DNA of 64,000 bases. Source: Epibacterium ulvae (GTDB lineage Bacteria; Pseudomonadota; Alphaproteobacteria; Rhodobacterales; Rhodobacteraceae). Both the position numbers and the translations under genes were made by a program. Shown here piece after piece: positions 8,322 to 18,096 of the stretch; position 1 is the stretch's first letter, and each line of letters begins with the position of its first letter. The notes below the pieces were generated by a model. It was not told where the DNA came from. It did not search any database and saw only the letters and a list, made by a program, of their open reading frames with translations. The stretch lies in NCBI RefSeq assembly GCF_900102795.1, contig NZ_FMWG01000005.1:1-64000 (forward strand), written 5' to 3'.

Positions 8322-9694
8322 CTTTACTAAAATGTATCTCCCCTATCGACGGATCGATTTTTGCTGAACGTCCTACACTAAACATGTCTCAGGCGTTAGA
8401 ATGCGTTGATGGCGCGCGTAGAGCCCAAATCGATTGGGCGAAACGCCCCTTGCAGGAACGGATTGATCTGGTCATGGCTGGGGTCGCTGCCGTTGGCGCC
8501 ATCAATGACCAGATTGTGCCCGAACTGGCTTGGATGATGGGGCGTCCCGTGCGCTATGGCGGAGAATTTGGTGGCTTTGCAGAGCGAGCAAGCCATATGG
8601 CCAAGATTGCCCACCGCAGCCTTGCGAATATCGAGGTGAGCGACGACGCGAGCTTTAAGCGCTATATCAAACGCGTGCCGCATGGGGTCGTCTTTGTGGT
8701 CGCCCCCTGGAACTACCCTTACATGACCGCGATCAACTCGGTTGCACCTGCCCTGATTGCTGGCAATGCTGTTGTATTGAAACACGCTACCCAAACCCTG
8801 TTGGTGGGCGAACGCATGGCCGAAGCTTTTGCCACTGCAGGCGTGCCGTCTGATGTGTTCCAAAACGTGTTTTTATCCCATGATACGACGAATGATCTGA
8901 TTGCGAGCAACGCCTTTGACTTTGTGAACTTCACAGGCTCCGTCGGGGGTGGTGCGGCGATGGAAAAGGCCGCAGCGGGCACATTCACCGGTGTCGGCAC
9001 TGAACTTGGAGGCAAAGATCCAGGTTATGTGATGGAAGACGCAGATCTGGACGCCGCGGTCGATACGTTGATTGACGGCGCAATGTTTAACGCGGGCCAA
9101 TGTTGCTGCGGGATCGAGCGGATCTATGTGCATGAAAGCCTGTTTGACAATTTCCTAGCCAAAGCCATTGAGACCGTCAAAGCCTATAAGCTTGGCAATC
9201 CTCTAGACCGCGAGACCACAATGGGCCCCATGGCAAATGTCCGTTTCGCCGATGAGGTGCGCGCGCAGATCTCCGAAGCGATTGCAGATGGAGCAACCGC
9301 CCATATAGACAGCTTTGCTGAGGACGATGGCGGCGCTTATCTGACGCCGCAGATCCTGACCAATGTGACCCATGATATGCGTGTGATGCGCGACGAAAGC
9401 TTTGGTCCGGTTGTAGGCATCATGCCTGTTAGCAGTGACGCAGAAGCCATCGCCCTGATGAACGATAGCGAATTTGGCCTAACTGCGAGCCTCTGGACCA
9501 GAGATGTGGAACGGGCAATGGCCGTTGGCGATCAGATCGAAACTGGGACGGTCTTTATGAATCGCGCTGATTATCTGGATCCAAGTCTCTGCTGGACCGG
9601 CTGTAAAAACACCGGACGGGGCGGTGGCTTATCCGAGATCGGTTATCACAATCTGACCCGTCCAAAATCTTACCATCTTAAAAAGGTGACCTGA
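8318..9694 (+). CDS. NAD(P)-dependent aldehyde dehydrogenase
   Basis: This 458-aa member of the aldehyde dehydrogenase superfamily contains VVAPWNYPY, NFTGSVGGG for nucleotide binding, GTELGGKDP with the general-base glutamate, and FNAGQCCCGIER with the catalytic cysteine among three adjacent cysteines. The late ESFGPVVGIMP segment is also conserved. The GTG start at 8318 overlaps the ligase stop by four bases. It most likely oxidises the aldehyde produced by the iron alcohol dehydrogenase downstream to a gamma-glutamylated acid. Confidence 0.9.
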   Translation: MTLLKCISPIDGSIFAERPTLNMSQALECVDGARRAQIDWAKRPLQERIDLVMAGVAAVGAINDQIVPELAWMMGRPVRYGGEFGGFAERASHMAKIAHRSLANIEVSDDASFKRYIKRVPHGVVFVVAPWNYPYMTAINSVAPALIAGNAVVLKHATQTLLVGERMAEAFATAGVPSDVFQNVFLSHDTTNDLIASNAFDFVNFTGSVGGGAAMEKAAAGTFTGVGTELGGKDPGYVMEDADLDAAVDTLIDGAMFNAGQCCCGIERIYVHESLFDNFLAKAIETVKAYKLGNPLDRETTMGPMANVRFADEVRAQISEAIADGATAHIDSFAEDDGGAYLTPQILTNVTHDMRVMRDESFGPVVGIMPVSSDAEAIALMNDSEFGLTASLWTRDVERAMAVGDQIETGTVFMNRADYLDPSLCWTGCKNTGRGGGLSEIGYHNLTRPKSYHLKKVT

Positions 9695-10839
9695 TGAGCC
9701 CGACCGCAAACTTCTCTTATCCGACCTCCATTCGCTTTGGCGCGGGCCGTATCAATGAGCTGGCCGAAGCCTGTGCTTCCGCAGGAATGAAAAAACCTCT
9801 GCTTGTCACTGACAAGGGACTTTCAGACCTGCCAATCACGCAACGGGCTCTTGATGTGCTTGAGGCCGCTGGCATGGGGCGCGGGGTGTTTGCTGATGTG
9901 GACCCAAACCCCAACGAAAAGAACCTGGAAGCGGGTGTCAAAGCCTTTAAAGAGGGTGGCCACGATGGCGTAGTGGCCTTTGGCGGTGGCTCAGGTCTCG
10001 ACTTGGGAAAGATGGTTGCCTTTATGGCCGACCAGACACGTCCAATCTGGGATTTCGAAGACGTCGGCGATTGGTGGACACGGGCGGATGCTGACGCGAT
10101 CTATCCAAATGTTGCCGTGCCAACCACTGCTGGCACCGGTTCTGAAGTGGGTCGCGCCTCGGTCATCACCAACTCGGAAACCGAAGAGAAAAAGATCATT
10201 TTCCATCCCAAGGTTCTGCCTTCGTCAGTGATCTGCGATCCTGAACTAACGGTGGGCATGCCAAGCTCCATTACGGCGGGTACGGGACTTGATGCATTTG
10301 CGCATTGTGTCGAGGCGTTTTCCAGCCCGCATTATCACCCGATGTCTCAGGGTATTGCACTGGAAGGTATGCGCTTGGTAATCGAAAATTTGCCAATTGC
10401 GTATGACGAGCCTACCAAACTTGAGGCTCGCGCGCATATGATGTCGGCTGCCATGATGGGCGCAACGGCTTTTCAGAAAGGCCTTGGCGCAATCCATGCT
10501 CTGAGCCATCCAATTGGGGCGATGTATCATACCCATCACGGTACCACTAACGCTGTATGTATGCCGGCGGTACTCCGTCTCAATGCACCGGCCATTCGTG
10601 ATCGCTTTGATCTTGCAGCGAGCTACCTTGGTATCGAAGGGGGATTCGACGGATTTTGTACCTTTGTGGACGGGTTCAATTCTCGGCTCAAGGTCCCAAA
10701 ATCACTTGCAGATATGGGAATTGCTAAACCCGACATAGAACGCCTGATAAAAGGCGCGCTGGCAGACCCAAGCTGTGGTGGGAACCCGATTGAATTGAAT
10801 GAAACCAATTTGAGAGCGCTTTTGGAGCAGATTTCTTAG
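9694..10839 (+). CDS. Iron-containing alcohol dehydrogenase
   Basis: This 381-aa protein is a group III metal-dependent alcohol dehydrogenase. It has the AFGGGSGLDLGK nucleotide-binding turn, PTTAGTGSEVGR, and the metal-ligand blocks DAFAHCVEAFSS and GAIHALSHPIGAMYHTHHG. The start overlaps the aldehyde dehydrogenase stop by one base (TGATG). As last gene of the operon it probably oxidises the alcohol group of the gamma-glutamylated substrate, with the adjacent dehydrogenase taking the aldehyde onward. I see no clear terminator after it. Confidence 0.9.
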   Translation: MSPTANFSYPTSIRFGAGRINELAEACASAGMKKPLLVTDKGLSDLPITQRALDVLEAAGMGRGVFADVDPNPNEKNLEAGVKAFKEGGHDGVVAFGGGSGLDLGKMVAFMADQTRPIWDFEDVGDWWTRADADAIYPNVAVPTTAGTGSEVGRASVITNSETEEKKIIFHPKVLPSSVICDPELTVGMPSSITAGTGLDAFAHCVEAFSSPHYHPMSQGIALEGMRLVIENLPIAYDEPTKLEARAHMMSAAMMGATAFQKGLGAIHALSHPIGAMYHTHHGTTNAVCMPAVLRLNAPAIRDRFDLAASYLGIEGGFDGFCTFVDGFNSRLKVPKSLADMGIAKPDIERLIKGALADPSCGGNPIELNETNLRALLEQIS

Positions 10840-11003
10840 CCTGAATAACTAACTAAGTACAAAGGTAGAGCTCAGAAGCGGTTACGCTTTGGGCTCGTTC
10901 TCGTCGTTGACAGCGTGCAGTATGAAACGCTGTCTGCGATCTCATCCTTTATGGCTTTGTTGGGCACCGTCTAGACTGTCAGATAACCAGAAGAGGAAAG
11001 CAT

Positions 11004-11156
11004 AGCGACCCAACAGGGCATCAATCTATTTCTGAACGGTCATAGCCTCTTGTGTGACTTGCGCAGCACGTATTTCTCAAGCTGTGCAGAACGTGGCTTT
11101 TGTCATGGTGAATAAACCCGGGCTTGGTTCCAGTTGACAGAGCAGCTGGCCGACAT
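11004..11156 (-). pseudogene. Decayed recombinase fragment (relic B)
   Basis: Read on the minus strand, this stretch gives DVGQLLCQLEPSPGLF followed by a form of MTKATFCTA, a stop codon, AQVTQEAMTVQK, another stop, a deletion, and IDALLGR. It matches the linker between the zinc ribbon and coiled coil of the recombinase at 16448-17887. Two stops and a deletion make it nonfunctional. Its orientation is opposite to the other two copies, so it marks a separate insertion or an inversion. Confidence 0.8.
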
Positions 11157-11332
11157 CGCAAGGGATCTGTCCTCTGATTACCGCGAGATCATCCTTAGCA
11201 GCACCCATCTGATCTATCGCCTGTCCTAATTCAACTGTACACGCAAACCCCTGCAAGCCGACCGGAGGCTTACGTATGCAGTTGAGGACCACTTCCATTT
11301 TCAACACAGGAGACAGACGGTACAAGGGACAT

Positions 11333-11557
11333 TTATTGACCTATACAACCTCTCCCTCCTCTCAATCGCCCATCAACAGGCAAGGCATCCATCTGCACGT
11401 TAAAGCCCTGACCATCCTTATGCGCCCAGGCCACCGCCACTTTGCTCCAATGGGATTTCTGACCATCCCCCATCGGACGCACGGTATAGCCCAGCATATA
11501 GGGGGTTTTACCGGTATTTACCTTGCGGGTTTGATCTTTGTTCTGCTCATCATTCAT
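11333..11557 (-). CDS. Small conserved island protein of unknown function
   Basis: A 74-aa open frame starts at 11557 behind a strong GGAGGAG ribosome-binding site. Its core, SHWSKVAVAWAHKDGQGFNV followed by QMDALPVDGR, resembles short proteins common beside recombinases and plasmid genes in alphaproteobacteria, whose function I do not know. The last residues (RGGRGCIGQ) look unlike that core and may come from a frameshift, so the end could be altered. It reads toward relic B, so the two were probably neighbours in an earlier element. Confidence 0.55.
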   Translation of the reverse strand: MNDEQNKDQTRKVNTGKTPYMLGYTVRPMGDGQKSHWSKVAVAWAHKDGQGFNVQMDALPVDGRLRGGRGCIGQ

Positions 11558-11967
11558 ATCTCCTCCAATCAATTGCAGTTAACAAATGAGAACATAGGTA
11601 GAACAAATACCCACAAACCTACAAGAAAATAGTCCTATTTACATACGCATGTGTGGAAACGGAGACCGGTCAACAAGCGTATCATTCATCTCTCGCACTC
11701 CCGTATGAACAACGAAAGCGAGCTCGTATATCAAAGTCGTCGCTTTGCAGAGAGGGCGGAAACCGGAAGTTCGCTGCTCGCGCGAGCCAATCATGCAATG
11801 ATGTTGGAAACCGACATTCAGGCAACCTCAAAGCCGAGCATTGCCCTGCTGTCCTGCAAGTCTACTTCGAACTGCAGCTGCACTTTGCACGCCGGAGTAT
11901 TACGTGATATTTTGATGAGTAATTTTCGACTCTTTGAACGGGTCATACAAATAGGTTTTTTCCCGAT
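11558..11967. other. Upstream region of the defence genes, no gene recognised
   Basis: About 410 bases separate the small island protein from the OLD-family nuclease gene. Short open frames cross it, but none resembles a known protein or has a good start site. It must hold the promoter of the defence pair, which I could not identify with confidence. Confidence 0.5.
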
Positions 11968-14004
11968 ATGTATATTGAACAGATCAAAATTGAAAATTTT
12001 CGGCTCCTGCAAAACTGCTGCCTAGACATGCGGGAAAAGACAACGCTTCTTGTAGGTAAAAACAATACCGGAAAGACATCCTTCGCCGTTTTGTTGGAGA
12101 AGTTTCTAGAGAGACCCGAAAATTTTACATATACGGACTTTCCGATCCCGATAAGGCAGAAAATACTCAGTATTGATGATGAGGCGAATGTCGAGGATCT
12201 CACAATCAGGCTAGTGCTGCGCATAGCTTATGATGAAACTGATAACCTTGAGATACTCTCAAAGTTCATGCTGGACCTCGATCCGACCCGGCGACATACA
12301 AACATCCTTTTTGAATGTAGCATTGATAAAAGGAGACTGCTTCGAGCGTTACCGGACGATACGAAAGAGAGAAAAAAGTTCATTGAAAATAACCTCAATG
12401 GAAAATTTCTGAATTGTGCCGTTTTTGCATTTGATGATTTTGGTCACACGGAGGAAACCCCATACTATCTGGCACACCGAGATCAACTGGAAGAGAAAGA
12501 GCGATCCGAAGTTCGAGAGCTTATGAATTTTCAGGTCATTCATGCCCGCAGAAATGTTGCAAGCTCGGAAGACGCCGGAGGTGGCGCGAAACCCCTGTCA
12601 GCGATATCGACCAAGTTCTTTCAAAAGCGTAATATTGCGACTGACGCTAGTGAAGATGACGAGACTGTAGGGCCAGACGGTGATAACATCGAGAAGCTCA
12701 GATCAATGCTTGCCAGCATCGATGATCAGCTCGGAAAACAGTATGCTCAAGTTTTCGGGGGCTTTTTGAAAAACTCTCGCGATTTTTTGGAGTTAGGCGA
12801 TTTGAAGGTCGTTTCTAACATACAATCGCAAAGGCTGATCGAAACCTCCTCGCAAGTCATATACGGTGAAACCGATAACTTTCTTCCCGAGAACCATAGC
12901 GGACTCGGATACCTCAATATCCTGTACTTACTGTTACAGATCGAGTTGTGCCGTGACGATTTTGTCAGAAAAAATGCACCGTTGAACCTCCTTCTTATCG
13001 AGGAACCTGAAGCACACACGCATCCGCAGATGCAGTATGTCTTCGCTGAGAAAATTCATGGACTGATCTCCCAAATTCCAAAATTACAGACTTTGTTGAC
13101 AACCCATTCCTCCCACATCGTTTCAAAATCCAACTTTGAGGATATCAGGTATCTTTCACGGCTGTCTCCGGTAGAGCCTGTCACGATCAAAAATTTTCAT
13201 ACTGATCTGAGCGCCAAGTACGAAGAGCTTGGAGCGGACGGAAAAGCGCTTTTTCAATTTCTCAAGCAATACCTTACAATCAACTCTGCGGAACTGTTCT
13301 TCGCAAGCAAAGCGGTCTTCATTGAGGGAACCACGGAGCGCATCCTGCTTCCTCTGTTTATTGAGATGCATGACAAGGAAAACGTCGATGAAACGACGGA
13401 GAGCGGGCTGTCTTCGCAGAACATATCCGTTCTTGAAGTCGGCGCTAATGCGCGTGCGTTTGCTCCGTTCCTTGAATTCATTGGCGTTCGCACATTGGTC
13501 ATCACCGATATCGACACAACCAAATCGGTTGTCAGTGAGAAGACGGGAAAGACCAGCTATCCCGCCTGTCCTGTTGCGGAGTCGAGCCACACCTCAAATG
13601 AAACCCTGAAGCACTTCCTCTCAGCCCCTGATCCTAAGGAAAAGAAAGACTTCTCGGACTGGCATAAGCGGCTGGTAGATGGAGCTGCCTCTTCGGGCGA
13701 AGGGCAGATTGAGCTTGCCTACCAGCTAGCGGAGGACGGTTACCACGCAAGAAGTTTTGAAGACGCTTTCATTTCGATCAACTTGGTTAAAGTCAAGGCC
13801 CGCAAGGATACGTTGGCGGGATTGAAAAATTTGGACGCGCTCGAAGAATTTAGTGGCAATGACTTTTATTCTCTTTCAGATCGGATACTCGGCAAGAAAT
13901 CCGATTTTGCGGGATCGGTTTTATACTCTGCACTTGTAGAGGGTGAAAGCTGGCGTGTGCCGAAGTACATTATGGATGGTTTAAAATGGATTCACAAAAA
14001 TTGA
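11968..14004 (+). CDS. gajA: OLD-family ATP-dependent endonuclease, GajA-like (Gabija defence)
   Basis: This 678-aa protein has an N-terminal ABC/SMC-like ATPase and a C-terminal TOPRIM nuclease domain. Walker A (GKNNTGKT) is at residues 30-37. The signature and Walker B part near residues 335-355 reads NHSGLGYLN, then LLLIEEPEAHTHPQ, and TTHSSHIVS supplies the H-loop. TOPRIM motifs follow: VFIEGTTER near 450 and VITDIDTTKS near 512, giving the metal-binding Glu and DxD. In Gabija, GajA nicks DNA and is controlled by nucleotides. It is longer than the roughly 580 residues of the best-known GajA. The helicase partner overlaps its 3' end by 19 bases. A lone class 1 OLD nuclease would lack that partner. 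Confidence 0.85.
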   Translation: MYIEQIKIENFRLLQNCCLDMREKTTLLVGKNNTGKTSFAVLLEKFLERPENFTYTDFPIPIRQKILSIDDEANVEDLTIRLVLRIAYDETDNLEILSKFMLDLDPTRRHTNILFECSIDKRRLLRALPDDTKERKKFIENNLNGKFLNCAVFAFDDFGHTEETPYYLAHRDQLEEKERSEVRELMNFQVIHARRNVASSEDAGGGAKPLSAISTKFFQKRNIATDASEDDETVGPDGDNIEKLRSMLASIDDQLGKQYAQVFGGFLKNSRDFLELGDLKVVSNIQSQRLIETSSQVIYGETDNFLPENHSGLGYLNILYLLLQIELCRDDFVRKNAPLNLLLIEEPEAHTHPQMQYVFAEKIHGLISQIPKLQTLLTTHSSHIVSKSNFEDIRYLSRLSPVEPVTIKNFHTDLSAKYEELGADGKALFQFLKQYLTINSAELFFASKAVFIEGTTERILLPLFIEMHDKENVDETTESGLSSQNISVLEVGANARAFAPFLEFIGVRTLVITDIDTTKSVVSEKTGKTSYPACPVAESSHTSNETLKHFLSAPDPKEKKDFSDWHKRLVDGAASSGEGQIELAYQLAEDGYHARSFEDAFISINLVKVKARKDTLAGLKNLDALEEFSGNDFYSLSDRILGKKSDFAGSVLYSALVEGESWRVPKYIMDGLKWIHKN

Positions 14005-16058
14005 ATCCGGTAGATCGGATCGTGGAACTTGTTTCTGGTGGAGAAAACTTCGTTCTTCAAGGCGGGGCCGGAAGCGGAAAGACAGAGAGCCTAAAGAGGG
14101 TCGTTCAGAAGGTTCTGAAAACCAATCCAAACCTTCGTATCGCGTGCATCACTCATACGAACAAAGCTGCAGACGAAATTGCTGATCGTGTGTCTGGCGA
14201 CATCAAGGTTTCAACAATTCACTCGTTCCTGGGCCAGATGATTTCGCCGTTCAAAAAGAACATCCAACAGGTCTTTCCGAAGCTCTTCGAGTTACCAGAG
14301 TTTGTTGCCTTTGGAGATGATCACTATGACGGCGACGAGAAGGTGAGGAAGAAGAAGGAGCACGACAGGTTCAAGAAAGCACATGGACAGCTCGAAAACC
14401 GTCGCAGGACGGTATTCGGGGAAGATACAGAGAAGGTCACCGGAAAACGTGACTACGACAAAGCGCCTGACACATACAATGCGCAGCTCAATGGATTGAT
14501 CGGGGAGGTCAACAAGAAAATTTACGATAAGATTGCGGCAAGACAGCCGAACGAGTTCTTCTACAATGATACTAGCTTTGATAATTTCAACGATCCTTCA
14601 TACGGCCATGATGGCTTGATCGCGTTGGCCTGCAACATTTTTGAAAGCTTCCCGTTGCTGGGCAGAATCGTATCAAATCAGCACGACTGCATCTTTATTG
14701 ATGAGTATCAGGACACAAATGCAGATGTAGTTCGTGTCCTTCTGCGCTGTTTGCCAGAAAACGCGAAGACTATCATCGGGTTGTTCGGCGACTCCGAACA
14801 GGCCATCTATTCGGATGGTATAGGAAGCGCTCAGTCACACATCGATGCCAAAGAGCTCATTCTTGTCGAGAAGGATGACAACTATCGGTGCTCACCCCAG
14901 GTCATTGATTTTAGCAATAAGTTCCGGACGGACGGGCTAAAGCAGGATGTAGCGCTGAAATCGCTTGGTGACGGAACTTTTGAACCCCTTGAAAGCCGCG
15001 AAGGCAGTGTAAAGTTGGTGTACGACTTGGCTCCTGTGGAGGTTGATACCGGAAACAAGGCGGAAGACCGGAAGACAAATTTGGCACTGTACAGAGGTGC
15101 ACTTGATGCGTTGGTTGAAAAAACCGCCTCTGATTATCCGGGCTACGTTCAGTTGAAACTGACTAATAAATCCATTGCCAATGATGTCGGATTTGGCATG
15201 TTGTACAAGATATTCGACAATCGATATTCAGAGCCACGGGACCGCATGCGTAAAACGCTTGACAGGTTGCAGTTTGGCGAACTGATTGACCTTGTTGCTC
15301 TGCACAGGAGTTTGCCAGGTGATAGACGCTCTTATAATCGTTTGATAACGAAACTACGGAAGCGCGGTTTCTCAATTGCATCGGTGGCAGATAAGGCAAA
15401 GCTGGATGAGATGCTTCGTTCGTTCGGATCGAAGGATCGCGCTGCCTATGAGGCCATAGAGCATGCCGCCGAATGTGGCTTGATTAGAGTTTCGGACAGC
15501 CACAAGGCATTTGTTGATCGACGCAATGAGTTTTTGACAAGGCTTGCAGATGATCCTGTCTTTGCCGAGTTTGAAGAACTGCACCAGAACGGCCACCGAA
15601 CTAAACTCCAAATGTCAAAAGAGGTGGCTGCCACGACGAGTATGAAGCACGTCAATGCTGAAATGCTGGAGCAGGAATACGACGACAGATTAAATGACCT
15701 AAAGCAGAAGAATTTTCTCAAATCCCTGTTTTCCACGGAGCTCGCGCTTAGTGAGATATTGGCGTTTTACGAGTATGAGGACAGCGAAGGCGAGTTTTCT
15801 ACAATGCACAAAACGAAAGGAACAGGTATTGAGAATGTGCTTCTCGTTATCGACGAGTATGGTTGGACGACCGAATATGATTTCATGAGCTGTTTTTCGA
15901 AAGACATCCCTAAGTCAAAGCGAGAAATTGTGTCAAGAAAGCTCCTTTATGTATCAGCTTCGCGGACGAAGAAAAATCTCGTGTGTGCTCGCCTAATGAA
16001 AAGTCGGGAAGAGGCGGAACAGATTTCATCATTCTTTCCTGAGACGATCAAGCTATAG
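13986..16058 (+). CDS. gajB: UvrD/Rep-like superfamily 1 helicase, GajB-like (Gabija defence)
   Basis: This 690-aa protein carries SF1 helicase motifs in order: Walker A GGAGSGKT at 26-33, ITHTNKAADEI (Ia), TIHSFLG, FIDEYQDTN near 237-245 (II), GDSEQAIY near 268 (III), STMHKTKGTGIENVL near 605 (V) and LLYVSASRTKKNL near 653 (VI). A charged insertion of roughly 150 residues sits between motif Ic and motif II. Canonical GajB is nearer 500 residues, so this one is long. Pairing with an overlapping OLD nuclease defines a Gabija-type module. The recombinase and tRNA-Val nearby fit carriage on a mobile island. Confidence 0.85.
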   Translation: MDSQKLNPVDRIVELVSGGENFVLQGGAGSGKTESLKRVVQKVLKTNPNLRIACITHTNKAADEIADRVSGDIKVSTIHSFLGQMISPFKKNIQQVFPKLFELPEFVAFGDDHYDGDEKVRKKKEHDRFKKAHGQLENRRRTVFGEDTEKVTGKRDYDKAPDTYNAQLNGLIGEVNKKIYDKIAARQPNEFFYNDTSFDNFNDPSYGHDGLIALACNIFESFPLLGRIVSNQHDCIFIDEYQDTNADVVRVLLRCLPENAKTIIGLFGDSEQAIYSDGIGSAQSHIDAKELILVEKDDNYRCSPQVIDFSNKFRTDGLKQDVALKSLGDGTFEPLESREGSVKLVYDLAPVEVDTGNKAEDRKTNLALYRGALDALVEKTASDYPGYVQLKLTNKSIANDVGFGMLYKIFDNRYSEPRDRMRKTLDRLQFGELIDLVALHRSLPGDRRSYNRLITKLRKRGFSIASVADKAKLDEMLRSFGSKDRAAYEAIEHAAECGLIRVSDSHKAFVDRRNEFLTRLADDPVFAEFEELHQNGHRTKLQMSKEVAATTSMKHVNAEMLEQEYDDRLNDLKQKNFLKSLFSTELALSEILAFYEYEDSEGEFSTMHKTKGTGIENVLLVIDEYGWTTEYDFMSCFSKDIPKSKREIVSRKLLYVSASRTKKNLVCARLMKSREEAEQISSFFPETIKL

Positions 16059-16270
16059 TGGTCGACAAGAAATCACCACTACAGTGCTTGGGCGGTATAC
16101 AGACGGGTTAGGATCATTCGGCAAAAATCACCGTAGTTCGATGTTCGAGGCTATCTCATTTGTGATTGCGGCGAATGGCCTGTCTGGCATCTCGCAGGTG
16201 CGAATTCGATGATGTTGGCAAGGTCCGGTTAGGGCCGGAAACGTAGCCTGCGCGATGAATGCCGTTCAAC

Positions 16271-16423
16271 CTATGCGTCGTCGCAGCATTGCCATTGATC
16301 GATTGCCCAGGCTTCGACGGTGCGCAAGAATTCTGTCCGTATCTTTGGGTCTCTGATGGCTGTGTAGGCAGAGGTGAGTCGGAATAATTCCGCCTCACTT
16401 AGCTGATAAACGGTGTCGATCAT
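16271..16423 (-). CDS. Small protein of unknown function (50 aa)
   Basis: The frame starts at 16423 with AAAGGAGA 7 bases upstream. The translation contains LSEAELFRLTSAYTAIRDPK and ends with an acidic tail. It resembles the C-terminal helical piece of some phage-type regulators, but the match is too short for a firm family call. It diverges from the truncated recombinase, and its upstream region lies exactly where that gene lost its N-terminus. Confidence 0.45.
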   Translation of the reverse strand: MIDTVYQLSEAELFRLTSAYTAIRDPKIRTEFLRTVEAWAIDQWQCCDDA

Positions 16424-16447
16424 TTGGGGTCTCCTTTGTCGTGGTGA

Positions 16448-17874
16448 ACCCGCTGCAGATCCTATGCAGACACCAAAGGTTATGAGATCGCAGCTGTCTT
16501 TCCTGACACGATCACCGGCGGCGGGGATTTTATGAAACGCCCTGGCATGGTGGCGTTGCTGTCGTTTCTGGATGCACAGCCCGATGAAAGCTTTGTGGTG
16601 ATCTTTGATGATCTCAAACGCTTTGCTCGTGACACCCGCTTCCATCTGGATCTGCGTGACGCCTTCCGCAAGCGTGGTGCCATCATCGAATGCTTGAACT
16701 TCACATTCGACGAAAGCCCGGAAAGTGAGTTTGTTGAAACGATTATGGCCGCGCAAGGCCAGCTTGAGCGCAAACAAAACGGTCGCCAAGTTGTCCAGAA
16801 GATGAAAGCACGGATGCAATCGGGCTATTACACCTTCTCAGCGCCGTTTGGATACCGCTACGACAAAACCCGGGAGCATGGAAAAATGCTTGTGCGCGAC
16901 GAGCCTAAGGCCAGCATCGTGCAGGAAGCGCTGGAAGGATACGCCAACGGGCGTTTTACCAACCAAGTTGATATCCGCAATTTTCTGAACACCAAGCCGG
17001 AATTTCCAAAGGGCAAGAATGGTGTAGTGCGGCAACAGGAGGTCACACGGCTTCTCAATCGAGAGGTCTATTGCGGATTGATCAGCTACGCGCCTTGGGG
17101 CATCTCAAAGATCAAAGGGCACCACGAACCAATAGTCTCCGCAGAGACGTTCTGGCGCATCCAGGAACGGAGAAAACACCGCGTCATTGCACCTGCACGA
17201 AAAAACATCGGCAATGATTTTGCCTTGCGCGGGGTTGCAGTCTGCAACGACTGTGGCGCGCCCCTTCGCTCTTGCTGGTCAAAGGGCAAGACAAAACGCC
17301 ATCCCTATTACCTGTGTCAGACCAAGAGTTGCCAAAGCTACGGTAAATCGATCCGCCGCGACAAGCTAGAGGGAGATGTCGGCGAACTTCTCCGCCAGCT
17401 CGAACCAAACCCGGGTCTGTTTGCGATGGCAAAAGCCATGTTCCGCACAGCTTGGGACATGCGCGCTGTACAGGTGGCACGGGAGGCCAAGACCGTTCAG
17501 AAACAGATTGCTGAAGCGCAAAAGCAAATTGATGCCCTGTTGGATCGCATTGTTGAAAGCGACAGTCCAACGGTGATCAAAGCGTATGAAAAAAAGATCG
17601 ACACTCTTGAGACAGAGAAGATCCTTTTAGAAGAAAATCAAGCCAACCCAGCTCGTTCGACACGTGACTTTGACGCCGCGCTAGAACTCTCGCTGATGTT
17701 TCTGTCAAAGCCTTGGAAACTCTGGGAAAGTGGAAATATCTCGATACGTAGAACAGTGCTGAAACTGGTATTTGCAGACCATCTTTCATACTGCCGCGAA
17801 ACAGGAGCTAGAACACCCCAATTGTCCATGCCATTCAAGGTCTTAGGTGGCGTTACACATGCTTGGGGGAACAA

Positions 17875-17887
<13 letters not shown>
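16448..17887 (+). pseudogene. Large serine recombinase lacking the catalytic N-terminus
   Basis: The homology begins at about 16451 with RCRSYADTKGYEIAAVFPD, which in intact family members lies about 35-50 residues in. The preceding segment with the catalytic serine (YxRVSxxxQ) is missing, and a stop codon lies at 16445. The rest is well preserved: the resolvase core (VVIFDDLKRFARD), the recombinase domain, a zinc ribbon (CNDCGAP, then C-x4-C), and a coiled coil (EAQKQIDALLDRIVESDSPT). An internal ATG at 16532 gives a 451-aa open frame. The 3' end overlaps tRNA-Val by 13 bases. Without the serine it cannot cut DNA, so it is probably a dead integrase. Confidence 0.8.
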
Positions 17888-17950
<63 letters not shown>

Positions 17951-18096
17951 GGTAAGCAGCCTGATATAGAGAGCGCTCAGGAGGTGCAAGGCGTTTTTGA
18001 AAGAAATGTAAGAAACGCACCTGTTTTTTTCGAACAATACCAAACAATTCACACAAGATCTGTCTGTATCAAGGCAACATACAGATGATTGTCACA

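Noticed and set aside
10930-10962. Short similarity on the minus strand to the AAAGGTTATGAGATCGCAG region of the recombinase
   Set aside because: The match is only about 20 scattered bases and is out of order with relic B, so it is too weak to claim as another recombinase piece.
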